NCBI GenBank assembly: GCA_016871615.1 | Contig: VHCX01000017.1 | Span: 1 to 58,246 of the forward strand | Source: Verrucomicrobiota bacterium | GTDB taxonomy: Bacteria; Verrucomicrobiota; Verrucomicrobiia; Limisphaerales; UBA9464 | Length of the DNA stretch: 58,246 bases | Direction: 5' to 3' | In this document: piece after piece, positions 7,936 through 20,019 of the stretch | Layout: each line of letters opens with the position of its first letter | Position numbering within the stretch: the first letter of the stretch is position 1 | The notes under the pieces: generated by a model | The model's input: the letters and a program-made list of their open reading frames with translations, nothing else | Told to the model about the DNA's origin: nothing | The model's database searches: none | Translations under genes and position numbers: made by a program

Positions 7936-8190
7936 TCAGGCGAAGTCGAGCTGTTCGCGCGAGCGCGCCGGTGCGGGCCGTGGAGGCTCGGTCGGGTGGC
8001 CGAGGTGCGCGAGGATCTTGCGCACGACGACTGGGTCTGTGAGCTGCGCTATGAGGCGGCGTGGGCCGCCGCAATGCGGGCAGGTGAGGACGTCGATGGC
8101 GAAGGCGATGGCGGGGCGGGCGATGTACCGGCAGAGTCGCTCGAGTCCAGTGAGGTCGTGGCCTTCGATCAGGACCTTGGCGCGCGCCGT
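7936..8190 (-). pseudogene. IS91-family transposase remnant with internal deletion
   Basis: The minus frame reads GHDLTGLERLCRYIARPA, which matches the middle of IS91-type transposases (just after the catalytic region), and then jumps straight to FAIDVLTCPHCGGPRRLIA...PVVVRKILAHLGHPTEPP, the family C-terminus with its CPxCGG zinc motif. The stretch normally lying between these two blocks is missing, as is the N-terminal zinc finger and tyrosine region. It is an inactive relic, of the kind common in Myxococcota genomes. It marks the right side of the cob block. Confidence 0.7.
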
Positions 8191-8360
8191 TGCTGAGTCC
8201 GTTGCCTGACAAGAGGAATCCAATACGCTGCGAGATGGCAGGCGGTGGGATGGTGACGGGAGCCCGGAGGGCGACCGGAACCATCCCCCCCGCCTGAGGC
8301 GGTCACAACACCCACCCACGACAGAGATGGAGGCTGGAGACCTTGGGCGTTCCACGGGCG

Positions 8361-8452
8361 GTCCCCCCGATGGGGCCCCAGTCGCACGCCGCGGGACGCT
8401 ATCGAACGACCGCTGCGCTTCGTCCCGCGGCGGCTCTACCCCCATCGGGGAC
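8361..8452. repeat. REP-like imperfect inverted repeat
   Basis: A left arm at 8361-8397 (GTCCCCCCGATGGGG ... GCCGCGGGAC) pairs imperfectly with a right arm at 8422-8452 (GTCCCGCGGCGG ... CCCATCGGGGAC), leaving a loop of about 24 bases. The arms end in the perfect GCCGCGGGAC/GTCCCGCGGC stem. Such long imperfect hairpins are typical of REP sequences. Only one copy is visible here. Confidence 0.5.
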
Positions 8453-8559
8453 CCCGCCTCGTCGCCGAAAAACATGGACTGGTGAAGCCCCGGAACGTGG
8501 GACCGAAAACCACTGAAACGACAGAAGCCTCTCGAAAACTCTCAACCCATACTGGCCAC

Positions 8560-8820
8560 TCATCCCCGTGCCGAGAGGGGTGGGTGATTTTGACGCCGGA
8601 GTTTCGACCCTGGGTGGTCCCTTTTGAAGTGACCGGTGACCGCTTGGCCGATCTGCTCGAGGGGGAACTTTTCCAGATACAGTTCCTTGGCCTCACGGAG
8701 ATTGCTGATGGCCTCGGTCACGGACTCACCCTGAGTCGTGGTTCCTGTTTCGGGATTGTAGGCGACGAAGCCACCCTCCGCGGCTGGAATCCAGACGGCG
8801 GTGAGATGCCTGCCATCAGT
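8560..8820 (-). pseudogene. HicB-family antitoxin remnant lacking a start codon
   Basis: The minus frame reads HLTAVWIPAAEGGFVAYNPETGT, here split after HLTAVWIPAAEGG, then TTTQGESVTEAISNLREAKELYLEKFPLE: the HicB partial-RNase-H fold. An in-frame stop lies at 8842-8844 and no ATG, GTG or TTG falls between it and the conserved part. An ATG two bases out of frame just upstream (8818-8816) suggests a small indel. After VTGHF the tail is unlike HicB. No hicA toxin gene is adjacent. Confidence 0.6.
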
Positions 8821-8944
8821 CTGTGGGAACCGGGCAGCGAGTCAAGGTGGCCACCCTCGGGCAACGGGGAAGCCTGACTTTGGCGCAGGGAGGTCGGTCA
8901 CCGATCCCGCGCGGACAACCATGTCGCAGAGGTGCCCCAGTCAC

Positions 8945-9007
8945 CATGGCCATTCGAATGGCCATGCGACCGTAAAAGACGGAACCTCGGTTGGGGAACG
9001 CGTTCCC
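8945..9007. repeat. two palindromes downstream of secA
   Basis: A perfect 22-base palindrome centred on ATTCGAAT at 8945-8966 (arms CATGGCCATTC) and a perfect 14-base palindrome GGGAACGCGTTCCC at 8994-9007 lie between the hicB remnant and the secA stop. They could fold as hairpins at the end of the secA transcript, but there is no T tract. They may equally be repeat-family sites. Confidence 0.5.
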
Positions 9008-9059
9008 TACCCCCGTTCCACGGCGTGGCCATCCGGCTCGAGACGCCTCACCCCCCACC

Positions 9060-12140
<3,081 letters not shown>

Positions 12141-12165
12141 GGATGCCTTCGATTGAAGGACGGGC

Positions 12166-12194
12166 AAGCTAAGTAAGCCCATCCCATGCGTCAA
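12166..12194 (-). promoter_or_regulatory. candidate sigma70-type promoter of secA
   Basis: On the minus strand TTGACG (12194-12189), a 17-base spacer and TAGCTT (12171-12166) stand about 25 bases ahead of the secA ATG. The -35 box is strong and the -10 box partial. The same TTGACG box recurs ahead of ppdK and acnA. Confidence 0.45.
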
Positions 12195-12278
12195 AGGCTT
12201 TGACCGGCACGCTGGACGGCTCGGAGGCGCGCGGACCGGTCGAGGGCGGATTTCGGGAAGGCAAGGGCCGGCTGGGGT

Positions 12279-12303
12279 GTGGACGGCTCGGAAAGCCGTC
12301 CAC
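12279..12303. repeat. perfect hairpin in the secA / adaptor intergenic region
   Basis: GTGGACGGCT and its complement AGCCGTCCAC form a 10-bp stem with a 5-base loop, 87 bases before the adaptor start. A related GGACGGCTCGG occurs at about 12213. It may be a REP-type unit or a regulatory hairpin. Confidence 0.45.
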
Positions 12304-12389
12304 GATCCGCCGGGGGGGGACTCCGGCGCCGGGGGGAGACTTTGCTCTGGCGCGGGGTTCCCCGGCCCGGGCAGCCTAGCCAAACCTTC

Positions 12390-13484
12390 ATGAAGCGTCT
12401 CCTCCAACCCTTCGTCCCGGGCGTGGCTCTCGCCTTTCTGGCCGGTGCCGTCGCGGGCGGTTGCAAGCCGGCCCAAGCCCCGGGCGGGGCCGCCGCCCAG
12501 GGCGGTGGGGGTGGGGGGATGGCCTTCCAGGTGGTGGCGGTGGAGGCGCGCCGGCAGCCCGTGGCCGAGGTGGTGTCGCTGGTCGGCACGGTGATGCCCA
12601 ACGAGTCGGTGGAGATCAAGTCCGAGGCCGATGGGGTGGTGCAGACCATCGCCTTCTCCGAGGGGCAGTCGGTCGAGGCCGGCGCCCTGCTGGTGGCGCT
12701 CGACGAGACGAAGTTCCAGGCGTCCCTGCAGGAGAGCGAGGCATCGCTGGAACTGAGCCGGGCCAACCACGAGCGCGCCCAGCAGATGTTCCGCGACAAG
12801 CTCATCGCGCAGCAGGAGTTCGATCAGGCCGCCGCGACGTTCCGGGTGAACCAGAGCGCGGTGGAGCTTCGGCGCCGCCTCCTGAAGGATGCGCGCATCA
12901 TGGCCCCGTTCGCGGGCACCACCGGGGCCCGCCAGATCAGCCCGGGTCAGGTCATCTCGCGCAACAGCCTGCTGACGACCCTGGTGGACCTGTCGGTGGT
13001 GAAGGTCGAACTGAGCCTGCCCGAGCGCTTCCTGGGGCAGGTGGCCACGGGCCAGAAGGTGGAGTTCCGCGTCGATGCCTACCCGCAGGAGCGCTTCTCG
13101 GGCGAGGTGTACTTCATCTCGCCCCAGCTCGACCCGGGCACGCGCACGGCGTTGCTCAAGGCGCGGGTGGCCAATCCGGGGGCGCGACTCCGGGGCGGGA
13201 TGCTGGCGCAGCTCGACCTGTCGGTGCGCCTGCGCGAGTCGGCGCTGGTCATTCCCGAGCCGTCGGTGATCGCCAGCGGCGACACCAACCTGGTCTTCGT
13301 CGTGGGTGCCCAGGGTCAGGCGGTGATGCGGCCCGTGAAGCTGGGCCTGCGCCTGGCCGGCAAGGCCGAGGTCATCAGCGGGGTGGAACCGGGCGAGAAG
13401 GTGGTGGTCGAAGGGGTGAAAAAGATCTTCCCGGGCGCGCCGCTCAAGCTCTCGGGCCCGGAGTCGACCGCGCCGTACCTCTGA
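12390..13484 (+). CDS. efflux RND transporter periplasmic adaptor subunit (lipoprotein)
   Basis: A 364-residue membrane-fusion protein of the HlyD/AcrA family. The N-terminus is a lipoprotein signal ending in AVAGGC, so it should be anchored by lipid. Then come the first half of a barrel-sandwich ([20 protein letters not shown]), a short coiled-coil hairpin ([27 protein letters not shown]), the second half-motif ([23 protein letters not shown]), a beta-barrel and a C-terminal domain with [15 protein letters not shown]. It would bridge an inner-membrane RND pump and an outer-membrane channel. No pump gene follows: a 116-residue unrelated gene comes next. Start chosen at the ATG giving the signal peptide. 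Confidence 0.9.
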   Translation: MKRLLQPFVPGVALAFLAGAVAGGCKPAQAPGGAAAQGGGGGGMAFQVVAVEARRQPVAEVVSLVGTVMPNESVEIKSEADGVVQTIAFSEGQSVEAGALLVALDETKFQASLQESEASLELSRANHERAQQMFRDKLIAQQEFDQAAATFRVNQSAVELRRRLLKDARIMAPFAGTTGARQISPGQVISRNSLLTTLVDLSVVKVELSLPERFLGQVATGQKVEFRVDAYPQERFSGEVYFISPQLDPGTRTALLKARVANPGARLRGGMLAQLDLSVRLRESALVIPEPSVIASGDTNLVFVVGAQGQAVMRPVKLGLRLAGKAEVISGVEPGEKVVVEGVKKIFPGAPLKLSGPESTAPYL

Positions 13485-13682
13485 CCCCAAGGTCTCCGCG
13501 GGCCTCCCCCGCAGGGCGCCGTCACGGCCCCGGAGCGTCCTCCGGGACCATGAATCGAGCTCATCGGATCCAGTGCCCGATCCGGCTCCGGGGGGATCGA
13601 GCGCCCGGGAGCCGGGATCCGAGAAACAGGTTGACCGGGCCGCTGCTTCCGGGCTCCCTTCGGCCATCCCCAGAGTTGTGTC

Positions 13683-14033
13683 ATGAGCGAGGCACCTTCC
13701 ATGACCCTGCGCCATCGTCTGGCCAGGCAATTGGCCTGCGATCCGTCGGCCGTCGGGCGATGGGCCCTTTTCGAGTGCGTGCCCCCGACGAAACGGCCGC
13801 TCTACCGGCTGGCCTGTTGGTTGCAGCCGGCGGCCTTCGCCCAGGATGTCAGCGTGGTGGAGGATGCCCTCAACGCCCTGCGGCCCGACCAAGTGAAGCT
13901 GGCCATTGCCGACCTGCATGATCCCGCCCGGCGGCGTCGGGTGTTCTGGCGCGATTGGCTGGGGCTGCGGGTCTCCGGGCGGCGGTTGCTGGCGGTGGCC
14001 TTGGGGGGCTTCGAAGTCGGCCCGCCGCGCTGA
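13683..14033 (+). CDS. hypothetical protein
   Basis: A 116-residue soluble protein (or 110 from the ATG at 13701) without a named domain. It contains [23 protein letters not shown] in two pieces ([23 protein letters not shown]), then a helical [23 protein letters not shown] and [19 protein letters not shown] recall a similar layout in verrucomicrobial hypotheticals but cannot name it. It ends before a shared hairpin terminator facing pnp. Confidence 0.6.
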   Translation: MSEAPSMTLRHRLARQLACDPSAVGRWALFECVPPTKRPLYRLACWLQPAAFAQDVSVVEDALNALRPDQVKLAIADLHDPARRRRVFWRDWLGLRVSGRRLLAVALGGFEVGPPR

Positions 14034-14205
14034 AGCGGTTGTGCGGGGTGGCCCGAGGCCGTCCCGGAGCGGGATCGGTTCGGGCATCGTGGGGTTGCCC
14101 GGCTGACCTCGGGGCTTGGGGCTTGGGGCTCCGGGCGGCAGACGTCCCTGGCCAAGGGCCGCCGCCGTTGCGGGCGAGCCTGTGCACCCTGGTCCCGAAA
14201 CAAAC

Positions 14206-14234
14206 AGGGCGCCCAGTGTTGCCACGGGCGCCCT
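14206..14234. terminator. hairpin terminator between the hypothetical gene and pnp
   Basis: AGGGCGCCC (14206-14214) pairs with GGGCGCCCT (14226-14234) across an 11-base loop. On the minus strand, where pnp is read, the hairpin is followed by TGTTTGTTT, a fair intrinsic terminator tail. On the plus strand it could also stop the convergent gene ending at 14033. The 301-base gap otherwise holds only short tandem repeats. Confidence 0.6.
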
Positions 14235-14269
14235 TGAATCTTGGGTTTTGGTCCCGGTCGGTCAGGCCC

Positions 14270-14340
14270 GGTCAGGGACTGGTCGGGGACTGGTGGGGGA
14301 CTGGCAGCCTTGGCTCAGTCCGGCTCAGTCTGGCTCAGTC
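14270..14340. repeat. two short tandem-repeat arrays at the pnp 3' end
   Basis: GGGACT-containing units recur with an 11-base period (14275, 14286, 14297), directly followed by three 10-base units TGGCTCAGTC, CGGCTCAGTC and TGGCTCAGTC at 14311-14340. The last unit contains the pnp stop codon (TCA at 14335-14337 on the plus strand). Confidence 0.7.
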
Positions 14341-16986
14341 TTGGGCCGGGGCGTCGCCGCTGCCGGATTCGGAGGCCTCACCGGCCGGGGCATCACCACT
14401 CGAGGCGGCCTTTTCGCGCTCTTCCATGGCCGCCTTGCGGCTGAGGCGCACGCGGCCCTTCTCGTCCTGGCCGAGGAGCTTCACCCAGATCTCGTCGCCG
14501 AGCTGGACGATGTCTTCGACCTGCTTGACGCGGAAGTTGGCCAGCTCGCTGACATGCACCAGACCCTCGCGGCCGGGGAGGAACTCCACGAACGCACCGA
14601 AGTCCTTGATGGTCACGACCTTGGCGCGGTAGACCTTGCCGACTTCCAGGGGTTCGCCCGAGGCTTCGCCCTCGCCACCGGCGGGGGCTTCGCTGCGACG
14701 GCCGCCGCGATCTCCGCGACCGCCACGGTCTCCGCGATCGCCACCGCGCTCACCACGGCCACCGCGATCTCCGCGACCGCCACGGTCGCCACCGCGCTCG
14801 GCGCGCTCCGGACGGGCCTCGCCTTCGCCGGCGGCCGGGGCTCCCTCTTCCGGGCCACCGGTGGAGGGCGGGATCTCTCCGCGCTCTTCCATGGCGGCCT
14901 TGCGGCTGAGCTTCACACGGCCCTTCTCGTCGACACCGATGCACTTGACCCAGATGTCGTCGCCCATCTTGAGCACGTCTTCCACACGGGCGACGCGCTT
15001 GTTGGAGAGCTCGCTGACGTGCACCAGGCCGTCCTGGCCGGGGAACACTTCGACGAAGGCGCCGAATTCCTTGATGGTCACGACACGGCCCTTGTAGACC
15101 TTGCCGATCTCGATCTCGGCGCTCAGCGCCTCAATCTCGCGGCGGGCGATCTCCATGCCCTCGGGCGACACCGAGAACACCTTCACGGTTCCGTCGTCCT
15201 CGATGTTGATCTCGCAGCCGGACTCCTCGACCAGGCGCTTGATGTTCTTGCCGCCCGGTCCGATCAGCGCGCCGATCTTCTCGGGGTTGATCTTCAGGGT
15301 GACGATGCGCGGGGCGTACTTGGAGATGTCGGAGCGCGGGGCCGGCAGCGTGGTGAGCATGTGGGCCAGGATCTGGCCGCGGGCCACGCGGGCCTTCTCG
15401 ATGGTCTGCTCCATGATGGGCATCGGCAGGCCCTTGAGCTTGAGGTCGAGCTGGAAGCCCGTGATGCCCTTGTCGGTGCCCGCGATCTTGCAGTCCATGT
15501 CGCAGAACGCGTCTTCCCAGCCGATGATGTCGGTGAGCAGCTTGTAGCGGGAGATCTGGTGGTCGGCGCCGTACTCGGTGCAGATGCCGATGGAGATGCC
15601 GGCCACCGGGCGGGTGATGGGCACGCCGGCATCCATGAGGGCCAGGGTCGCGCCGCAGACCGACGCCATGGAGGTGGAACCGTTGGATTCCATGATCTCC
15701 GCGGTGATGCGGACGGCGTAGGGGTACTCGTTGAGGGGGATCACCGGGCGCACGCTGCGCTCGGCGAGGGCTCCGTGGCCGATCTCGCGGCGGCCGGGGC
15801 CGGTGATGCGGCCCGTCTCACCGACGGAGAAGTTCGGGAAGTTGTAGTGCAGCAGGAACTGCTTCTTGGTCTCGCCGCCGGTGTAGGAGTCGAACTCCTG
15901 GATGTCGTCGCTGGTGCCGAGGGTGGCCAGACAGACGGCCTGGGTCTCGCCGCGGGCGAAGACGGCCGATCCGTGGGCGCGGGGCAGGAAGCCCACCTCG
16001 CTCGACAGGGCGCGGATGGCGTCGAAATCGCGGCCGTCCAGGCGCTTGGAGTGGTCGAGCACGAGGCTGCGGACCGCTTCCTTCTGGATGTAGTACTGGG
16101 CGTCCTTGATGACGAACTCGGTGACCTTCTCGGCGCCGAACTGGGCGACAAGTTTCTGGCCGACGTCGGCGAAGATGGCGTTGACGGCAGCTTCGCGGGC
16201 CAGCTTCTGCGGGGTGAGCAGGGCGGGGATGATCCGGTCGCCGGCCAAGGCCTTGGCGGCGTTGAGGATCTCTTCCGGCACGATGTTGACGGTGATGGCG
16301 CGCTTGGCCTTGCCGGCCTTGGCGGCCAGTTCTTCCTGGGCGGCGATCAGCGGCTGGCAGGCGGCCTGGGCGAACTTGAGGGCGGCGATGAAGTCGGCCT
16401 CGGAAATCTCGTTGGCGGCACCCTCGTACATGACGACGTCGGTCTTGTTGCCGACGTAGATCAGGTCGAGGTCGGACTGGGCCTGCTGCTCGTGGGTGGG
16501 GTTCACCACGAATTCGCCACCGACGCGGGCCACGCGGACGGCGCCGAGGGGGCCGGCCCAGGGGATGTCGGAGACGGTCAACGCGGCCGAGGCGCCGAGG
16601 ATGGAGAGGATGTCGGCGTCGTTCTGGCCGTCGGCCGAGAGGAGCAGCGACTGGACCTGCACTTCATTGTACCAGCCCTTCGGGAAGAGCGGACGGATGG
16701 GGCGGTCGGTGAGGCGGCAGGTGAGGATCTCTTTCTCGGAGGGCCGGCCTTCGCGCTTGAAGTAGCCCCCGGGGAAACGGCCGGCGGCGGCCGCCTTCTC
16801 GCGGTAGTCGACGGTGAGGGGGAAGAAATCCTGGCCGGGCTTGGCCTTGGAGGCCGCGACGGCGGCCGTGAGGATGATGGTTTCGCCGAGCTGGACGGTG
16901 ACGGCGCCATCGGCCTGCTTGGCGAAGCGGCCGGTTTCGATGGTGATGTGCTGACCACCGACGGGGATTTGAACAGTATGGGACAT
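14335..16986 (-). CDS. pnp: polynucleotide phosphorylase with two C-terminal S1 domains
   Basis: An 883-residue 3'-5' phosphorolytic exoribonuclease of RNA turnover and the degradosome. Two RNase PH domains ([21 protein letters not shown] at the N-terminus; [15 protein letters not shown] in the second) flank a helical domain, then a KH domain with [11 protein letters not shown]. Unusually there are two S1 domains: [20 protein letters not shown] and [20 protein letters not shown], both ending in [15 protein letters not shown]. They are separated by a linker rich in GDRGGRG repeats. E. coli PNPase has one S1 domain and about 711 residues. It is downstream of rpsO, the classic rpsO-pnp order, with a 281-base gap. 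Confidence 0.97.
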   Translation of the reverse strand: MSHTVQIPVGGQHITIETGRFAKQADGAVTVQLGETIILTAAVAASKAKPGQDFFPLTVDYREKAAAAGRFPGGYFKREGRPSEKEILTCRLTDRPIRPLFPKGWYNEVQVQSLLLSADGQNDADILSILGASAALTVSDIPWAGPLGAVRVARVGGEFVVNPTHEQQAQSDLDLIYVGNKTDVVMYEGAANEISEADFIAALKFAQAACQPLIAAQEELAAKAGKAKRAITVNIVPEEILNAAKALAGDRIIPALLTPQKLAREAAVNAIFADVGQKLVAQFGAEKVTEFVIKDAQYYIQKEAVRSLVLDHSKRLDGRDFDAIRALSSEVGFLPRAHGSAVFARGETQAVCLATLGTSDDIQEFDSYTGGETKKQFLLHYNFPNFSVGETGRITGPGRREIGHGALAERSVRPVIPLNEYPYAVRITAEIMESNGSTSMASVCGATLALMDAGVPITRPVAGISIGICTEYGADHQISRYKLLTDIIGWEDAFCDMDCKIAGTDKGITGFQLDLKLKGLPMPIMEQTIEKARVARGQILAHMLTTLPAPRSDISKYAPRIVTLKINPEKIGALIGPGGKNIKRLVEESGCEINIEDDGTVKVFSVSPEGMEIARREIEALSAEIEIGKVYKGRVVTIKEFGAFVEVFPGQDGLVHVSELSNKRVARVEDVLKMGDDIWVKCIGVDEKGRVKLSRKAAMEERGEIPPSTGGPEEGAPAAGEGEARPERAERGGDRGGRGDRGGRGERGGDRGDRGGRGDRGGRRSEAPAGGEGEASGEPLEVGKVYRAKVVTIKDFGAFVEFLPGREGLVHVSELANFRVKQVEDIVQLGDEIWVKLLGQDEKGRVRLSRKAAMEEREKAASSGDAPAGEASESGSGDAPAQD

Positions 16987-17267
16987 GCTGGCAGGTGCCC
17001 GACCGCCCTGAGGAACTTCACTCGGACCCCGGGCAGACCCCGGCTCCGGGGGCGCTGCGATGGGAGGGGGTCCGAGTGAAATTTCCCGGGCGGACCGGGC
17101 GTTTCATTTCTGACTTCTTCGACGCGTCTTTGGGGTTGGGATGCCGGCTGGGCGCGCGCGTCGGATGGGCGACCTGCCTGCGGCGGACTTCCCTGGGGGC
17201 CCGATCGATTCGGGGTCCGGGGACTCCTGGAGCGATGACCGGGCGCTCGGCCCGGCCTCGCGAAAAC

Positions 17268-17525
17268 TTATTTACGGAGCTTCAGCTTCTTGGTGAGCGC
17301 CTGATAACGGGCCGAATCGGTGCGGTTCAGATAGTCGAGCAGGCTGCGACGCTTGCCCACCATGAGGAGCATGCCGCGGCGGCTGCTGTGGTCCTTCTTG
17401 TTCTTCTGGAGATGCTCCGTTAGGGAGTTGATCTTTTGGGTCAGAAGGGCAATCTGGACATCGGCGGAGCCGGTGTCTTTGGCGTGGATTCGGTGTTCGG
17501 CGATGGTTTGGTTCTTGTCGGACAT
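17268..17525 (-). CDS. rpsO: 30S ribosomal protein S15
   Basis: An 85-residue primary 16S rRNA-binding protein of the small-subunit platform. [35 protein letters not shown] and the [10 protein letters not shown] motif are all present and the length is typical (88-89). It is transcribed toward pnp. In other bacteria S15 represses its own mRNA; I cannot identify such a structure here. The gap to pnp (16987-17267) shows no gene. Confidence 0.97.
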   Translation of the reverse strand: MSDKNQTIAEHRIHAKDTGSADVQIALLTQKINSLTEHLQKNKKDHSSRRGMLLMVGKRRSLLDYLNRTDSARYQALTKKLKLRK

Positions 17526-17833
17526 GATTCGGTGTCGGGAAGCCTTGTACCTCCCGGTAAGCGTTTCCGTTTATCGTGAACCCGCAGCTTAGGGGGCCAT
17601 CGGTCGCGGGGCAAGTCTCGAGTTTGGTCTGCCGAATGGCCGATTTGGGCCGGCCGGAGAGGGGGTGGGCCGCCCGACCGGTCGCCCGGGGCCCTCCCCC
17701 GGGGTTTCGGGGAGAGCTTCCCGGGCCGCGCCCGCCCGCCGTCCGGGGAGCGGTCCCAAGGCTTGCCGGATCGCCTTCCAGCGGGAAGTCTGGCCGAGGG
17801 ATCCTTTCGCCAGCGGGCGGGCCCCACCAGGTG
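17526..17833. other. divergent intergenic region rpsO / moeA
   Basis: These 308 bases between the rpsO start and the moeA start show no gene with plausible composition on either strand. They must carry both promoters; no strong -35/-10 pair was found by eye. Confidence 0.4.
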
Positions 17834-19042
17834 ATGATTTCCTACGAAGAGGCCTTGGAGCAGGTGATCGGCGCATTGACCCCGCTTCCTGCGGTTTCGA
17901 TGTCGTTAACGGATTGCCTGAACACCTGTCTGGCCGAGGATGTGGCCTCCTGGGTGGACTTGCCGGGCTTCGACACGGCCTCCATGGATGGGTACGCCGT
18001 CCGGTCCTTGGACTTCGCGGGGGTGGGCGGTCCAAACGGGCCCGTCGCGCTGCCATGCCGCATGGACATCGCCGCCGGCGAGGTTGCCGACCGCCCCCTG
18101 GAGGCCGGCGGGTGTGCCCGCATCCTGACGGGGGCGCCGATGCCGGCCGGGGCCGACGCGGTGGTGATGCAGGAGGACACGGAGCGGGAACCCGATGGGC
18201 GGATCCGGTTCCTGGAAGGGGCCCAGCCCTGGGAGAATGTCCGGTTCCGGGGCGAGGATTTCCGGGCGGGAACCCGGGTGCTGTCGGCGGGCCAGCGCTT
18301 GGGACCGCCGCAGTTGGCCTTGGCCGCGGCCGCCGGGCACGCGGTGCTGACCGTGCATCGTCCGGTGCGGGTGGCGGTGCTGGTGTCGGGGGACGAAGTG
18401 TGCCCGCCCGGCAGCCCCTTGGGCCCGGGGCAAATCCACGACAGCAACTCGGTGCTGCTCGGCTCGCTGTTCCGGGCGGCCGGCGCGGAGGTGGTGCGCC
18501 TTGCCCGGCTTCCGGACCGGATGGAGGACACGGTCGCCGGCCTCGGGTCGGCGGCGGCCGAGGCCGATCTCCTCGTGACGGCCGGGGGCGCCTCGGTGGG
18601 CGACCGCGACCTGCTCCGCCCGGCCTGGGAGCGGCTCGGGGGCCGGCTCGGGTTCTTCCGCGTGGCCCTGAAGCCGGGCAAGCCGCTCTTCTTCGGATCG
18701 TTGGGAGAGGCGCGGCTGATCGGTCTGCCCGGAAACCCGGTCTCCGCCCTGGTGACGGCCGTGCTGGTCGCCCTGCCGGCCCTGCGCCGGTTGCAGGGGG
18801 ATGTCCGGTGCGGCTGTCCCTCGGTTCCGGGCGTGCTCTCCGGCCCGCTGTCGAATCCCGGCGACCGACGCCATTTCCTACGGGTGATCCAGGACGACTC
18901 GGGGGAGGTCCGGTCGGCAGGGGTGCAGGCCTCGCACATCCTCGGGCCCCTCGCCGCGGCCAACGGGCTGGTGGATGTCCCGCCGGCCACCCACTGGCCG
19001 GCAGGCACCCCGGTGCGCGTGCTCCGCTGGCCCATGGGCTGA
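17834..19042 (+). CDS. moeA: molybdopterin molybdenumtransferase MoeA
   Basis: A 402-residue enzyme inserting molybdate into adenylylated molybdopterin to make Mo-cofactor. Motifs in order are LPGFDTASMDGYAVR (about residue 45), ILTGAPMPAGADAVVMQED, VAVLVSGDEV, DSNSVLL, LLVTAGGASVGDRD and LIGLPGNPVSALV, followed by a C-terminal beta domain. Length is typical. The ATG at 17834 is preferred over the in-frame GTG just before it and the longer upstream extension. No other cofactor gene is nearby. Confidence 0.95.
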   Translation: MISYEEALEQVIGALTPLPAVSMSLTDCLNTCLAEDVASWVDLPGFDTASMDGYAVRSLDFAGVGGPNGPVALPCRMDIAAGEVADRPLEAGGCARILTGAPMPAGADAVVMQEDTEREPDGRIRFLEGAQPWENVRFRGEDFRAGTRVLSAGQRLGPPQLALAAAAGHAVLTVHRPVRVAVLVSGDEVCPPGSPLGPGQIHDSNSVLLGSLFRAAGAEVVRLARLPDRMEDTVAGLGSAAAEADLLVTAGGASVGDRDLLRPAWERLGGRLGFFRVALKPGKPLFFGSLGEARLIGLPGNPVSALVTAVLVALPALRRLQGDVRCGCPSVPGVLSGPLSNPGDRRHFLRVIQDDSGEVRSAGVQASHILGPLAAANGLVDVPPATHWPAGTPVRVLRWPMG

Positions 19043-19112
19043 GCCGGTGGGTCGAAGCCACCGCACGTCCCGGGTTGCGTCGGGCGCGGATGCGTGGAGG
19101 ATCTCGCCCCTG

Positions 19113-19994
19113 ATGAAGACACTTCTGGGGGCCTTGGCCTCCCTCGCCTGGATGGGCGCCTTGTGCGCGCAGGATCGATTCGTGGCCCCGGCGTACTCCG
19201 GCAACCTGGAATTCACCACGGGCCATTCGGCCGGGGCCGACATCCGCCTCGGGACCCGGGAGCTGGGGGAGCTTGAAGCCACCCGCACCCGCGTCGAGTA
19301 CCGGGGGCTCTTCCACCCGGGGGCCGAGTTCCAGTGGGGCGTCGGCGTGGCCTACACGCGCTGGGACTTCGGACGCGAGGCGGGCAATCCGCTGCCGGCC
19401 AACCTGCAGTCGGCGGCCCTGCCGCTGACGGTCTCGTGGCGTTTCCGCGAGGGCTGGCAGGCCTTCGGCGAGGCGTCCCCGGGCATCTACTCCGACTTCG
19501 AGGAGATCAGCGGCGATGCCTTCAACGCGCCCTTCGTCGGCGGGGTGGGCTACACGGTGAACCCCGACCTCCAGGTGTTCGTCTCGGCCAGCGTCGACTT
19601 CCGTCGCGACATCCCCGTGGTGGGTGGCCCCGGGGTCCGCTGGCGCTTCGCCGAAGACTGGACGCTGTCATTGCTGCTGCCGCGCCCGCAGATCCAATAC
19701 CGTCCCACGGCCGACTGGCTGCTGCACGTGGGAGCCGAGATGGCTGGTGGCGCCTTCCACCTGAACCCGGCCTTCGGCACGCGCCGCGGTCTTCCCGCGA
19801 TGGACGACCAGCAGATCACCTACCGCGAGATCCGTACCGGGGCCGGTGCCCGGTGGGGCGGCTCGAAGGGCTTCCAGGCCTCCATCGAGGCCGGCTGGAT
19901 GATCGACCGCCGGTTCGTGCTCGACGATGTGCGCCTGCAGTTCAACGGCGACGGTGCCGTGTACGGACAGGTGTCGATCGGTTACCGGTACTGA
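19113..19994 (+). CDS. DUF6268-like outer-membrane beta-barrel protein
   Basis: A 293-residue exported protein. A Sec signal peptide (MKTLLGALASLAWMGALCAQ) is cleaved around residue 20. The rest alternates short polar and aromatic strands, e.g. EFQWGVGVAYTRWDF, TVSWRFREGWQAFGEA, GYTVNPDLQVFVSASVDF and ends VYGQVSIGYRY, whose terminal aromatic Tyr is typical of BAM-inserted barrels. GGAGG about 13 bases upstream is the ribosome site. I place it with DUF6268 from memory; the function is unknown. Confidence 0.75.
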   Translation: MKTLLGALASLAWMGALCAQDRFVAPAYSGNLEFTTGHSAGADIRLGTRELGELEATRTRVEYRGLFHPGAEFQWGVGVAYTRWDFGREAGNPLPANLQSAALPLTVSWRFREGWQAFGEASPGIYSDFEEISGDAFNAPFVGGVGYTVNPDLQVFVSASVDFRRDIPVVGGPGVRWRFAEDWTLSLLLPRPQIQYRPTADWLLHVGAEMAGGAFHLNPAFGTRRGLPAMDDQQITYREIRTGAGARWGGSKGFQASIEAGWMIDRRFVLDDVRLQFNGDGAVYGQVSIGYRY

Positions 19995-20019
19995 GCCGGG
20001 CCACGCGCCCCGGGCCGCC

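Noticed and set aside
8482-8877. Plus-strand 131-codon ORF
   Set aside because: It is antisense to the hicB remnant, whose conserved residues explain the region better.
12141-14225. Upstream in-frame extension of SecA
   Set aside because: The conserved SecA N-terminus begins at 12140; the extension runs antisense through the RND adaptor gene.
14116-17079. Long open frame antisense to pnp
   Set aside because: Same shadow effect of high GC at third positions; no domain is recognisable and pnp explains the region.
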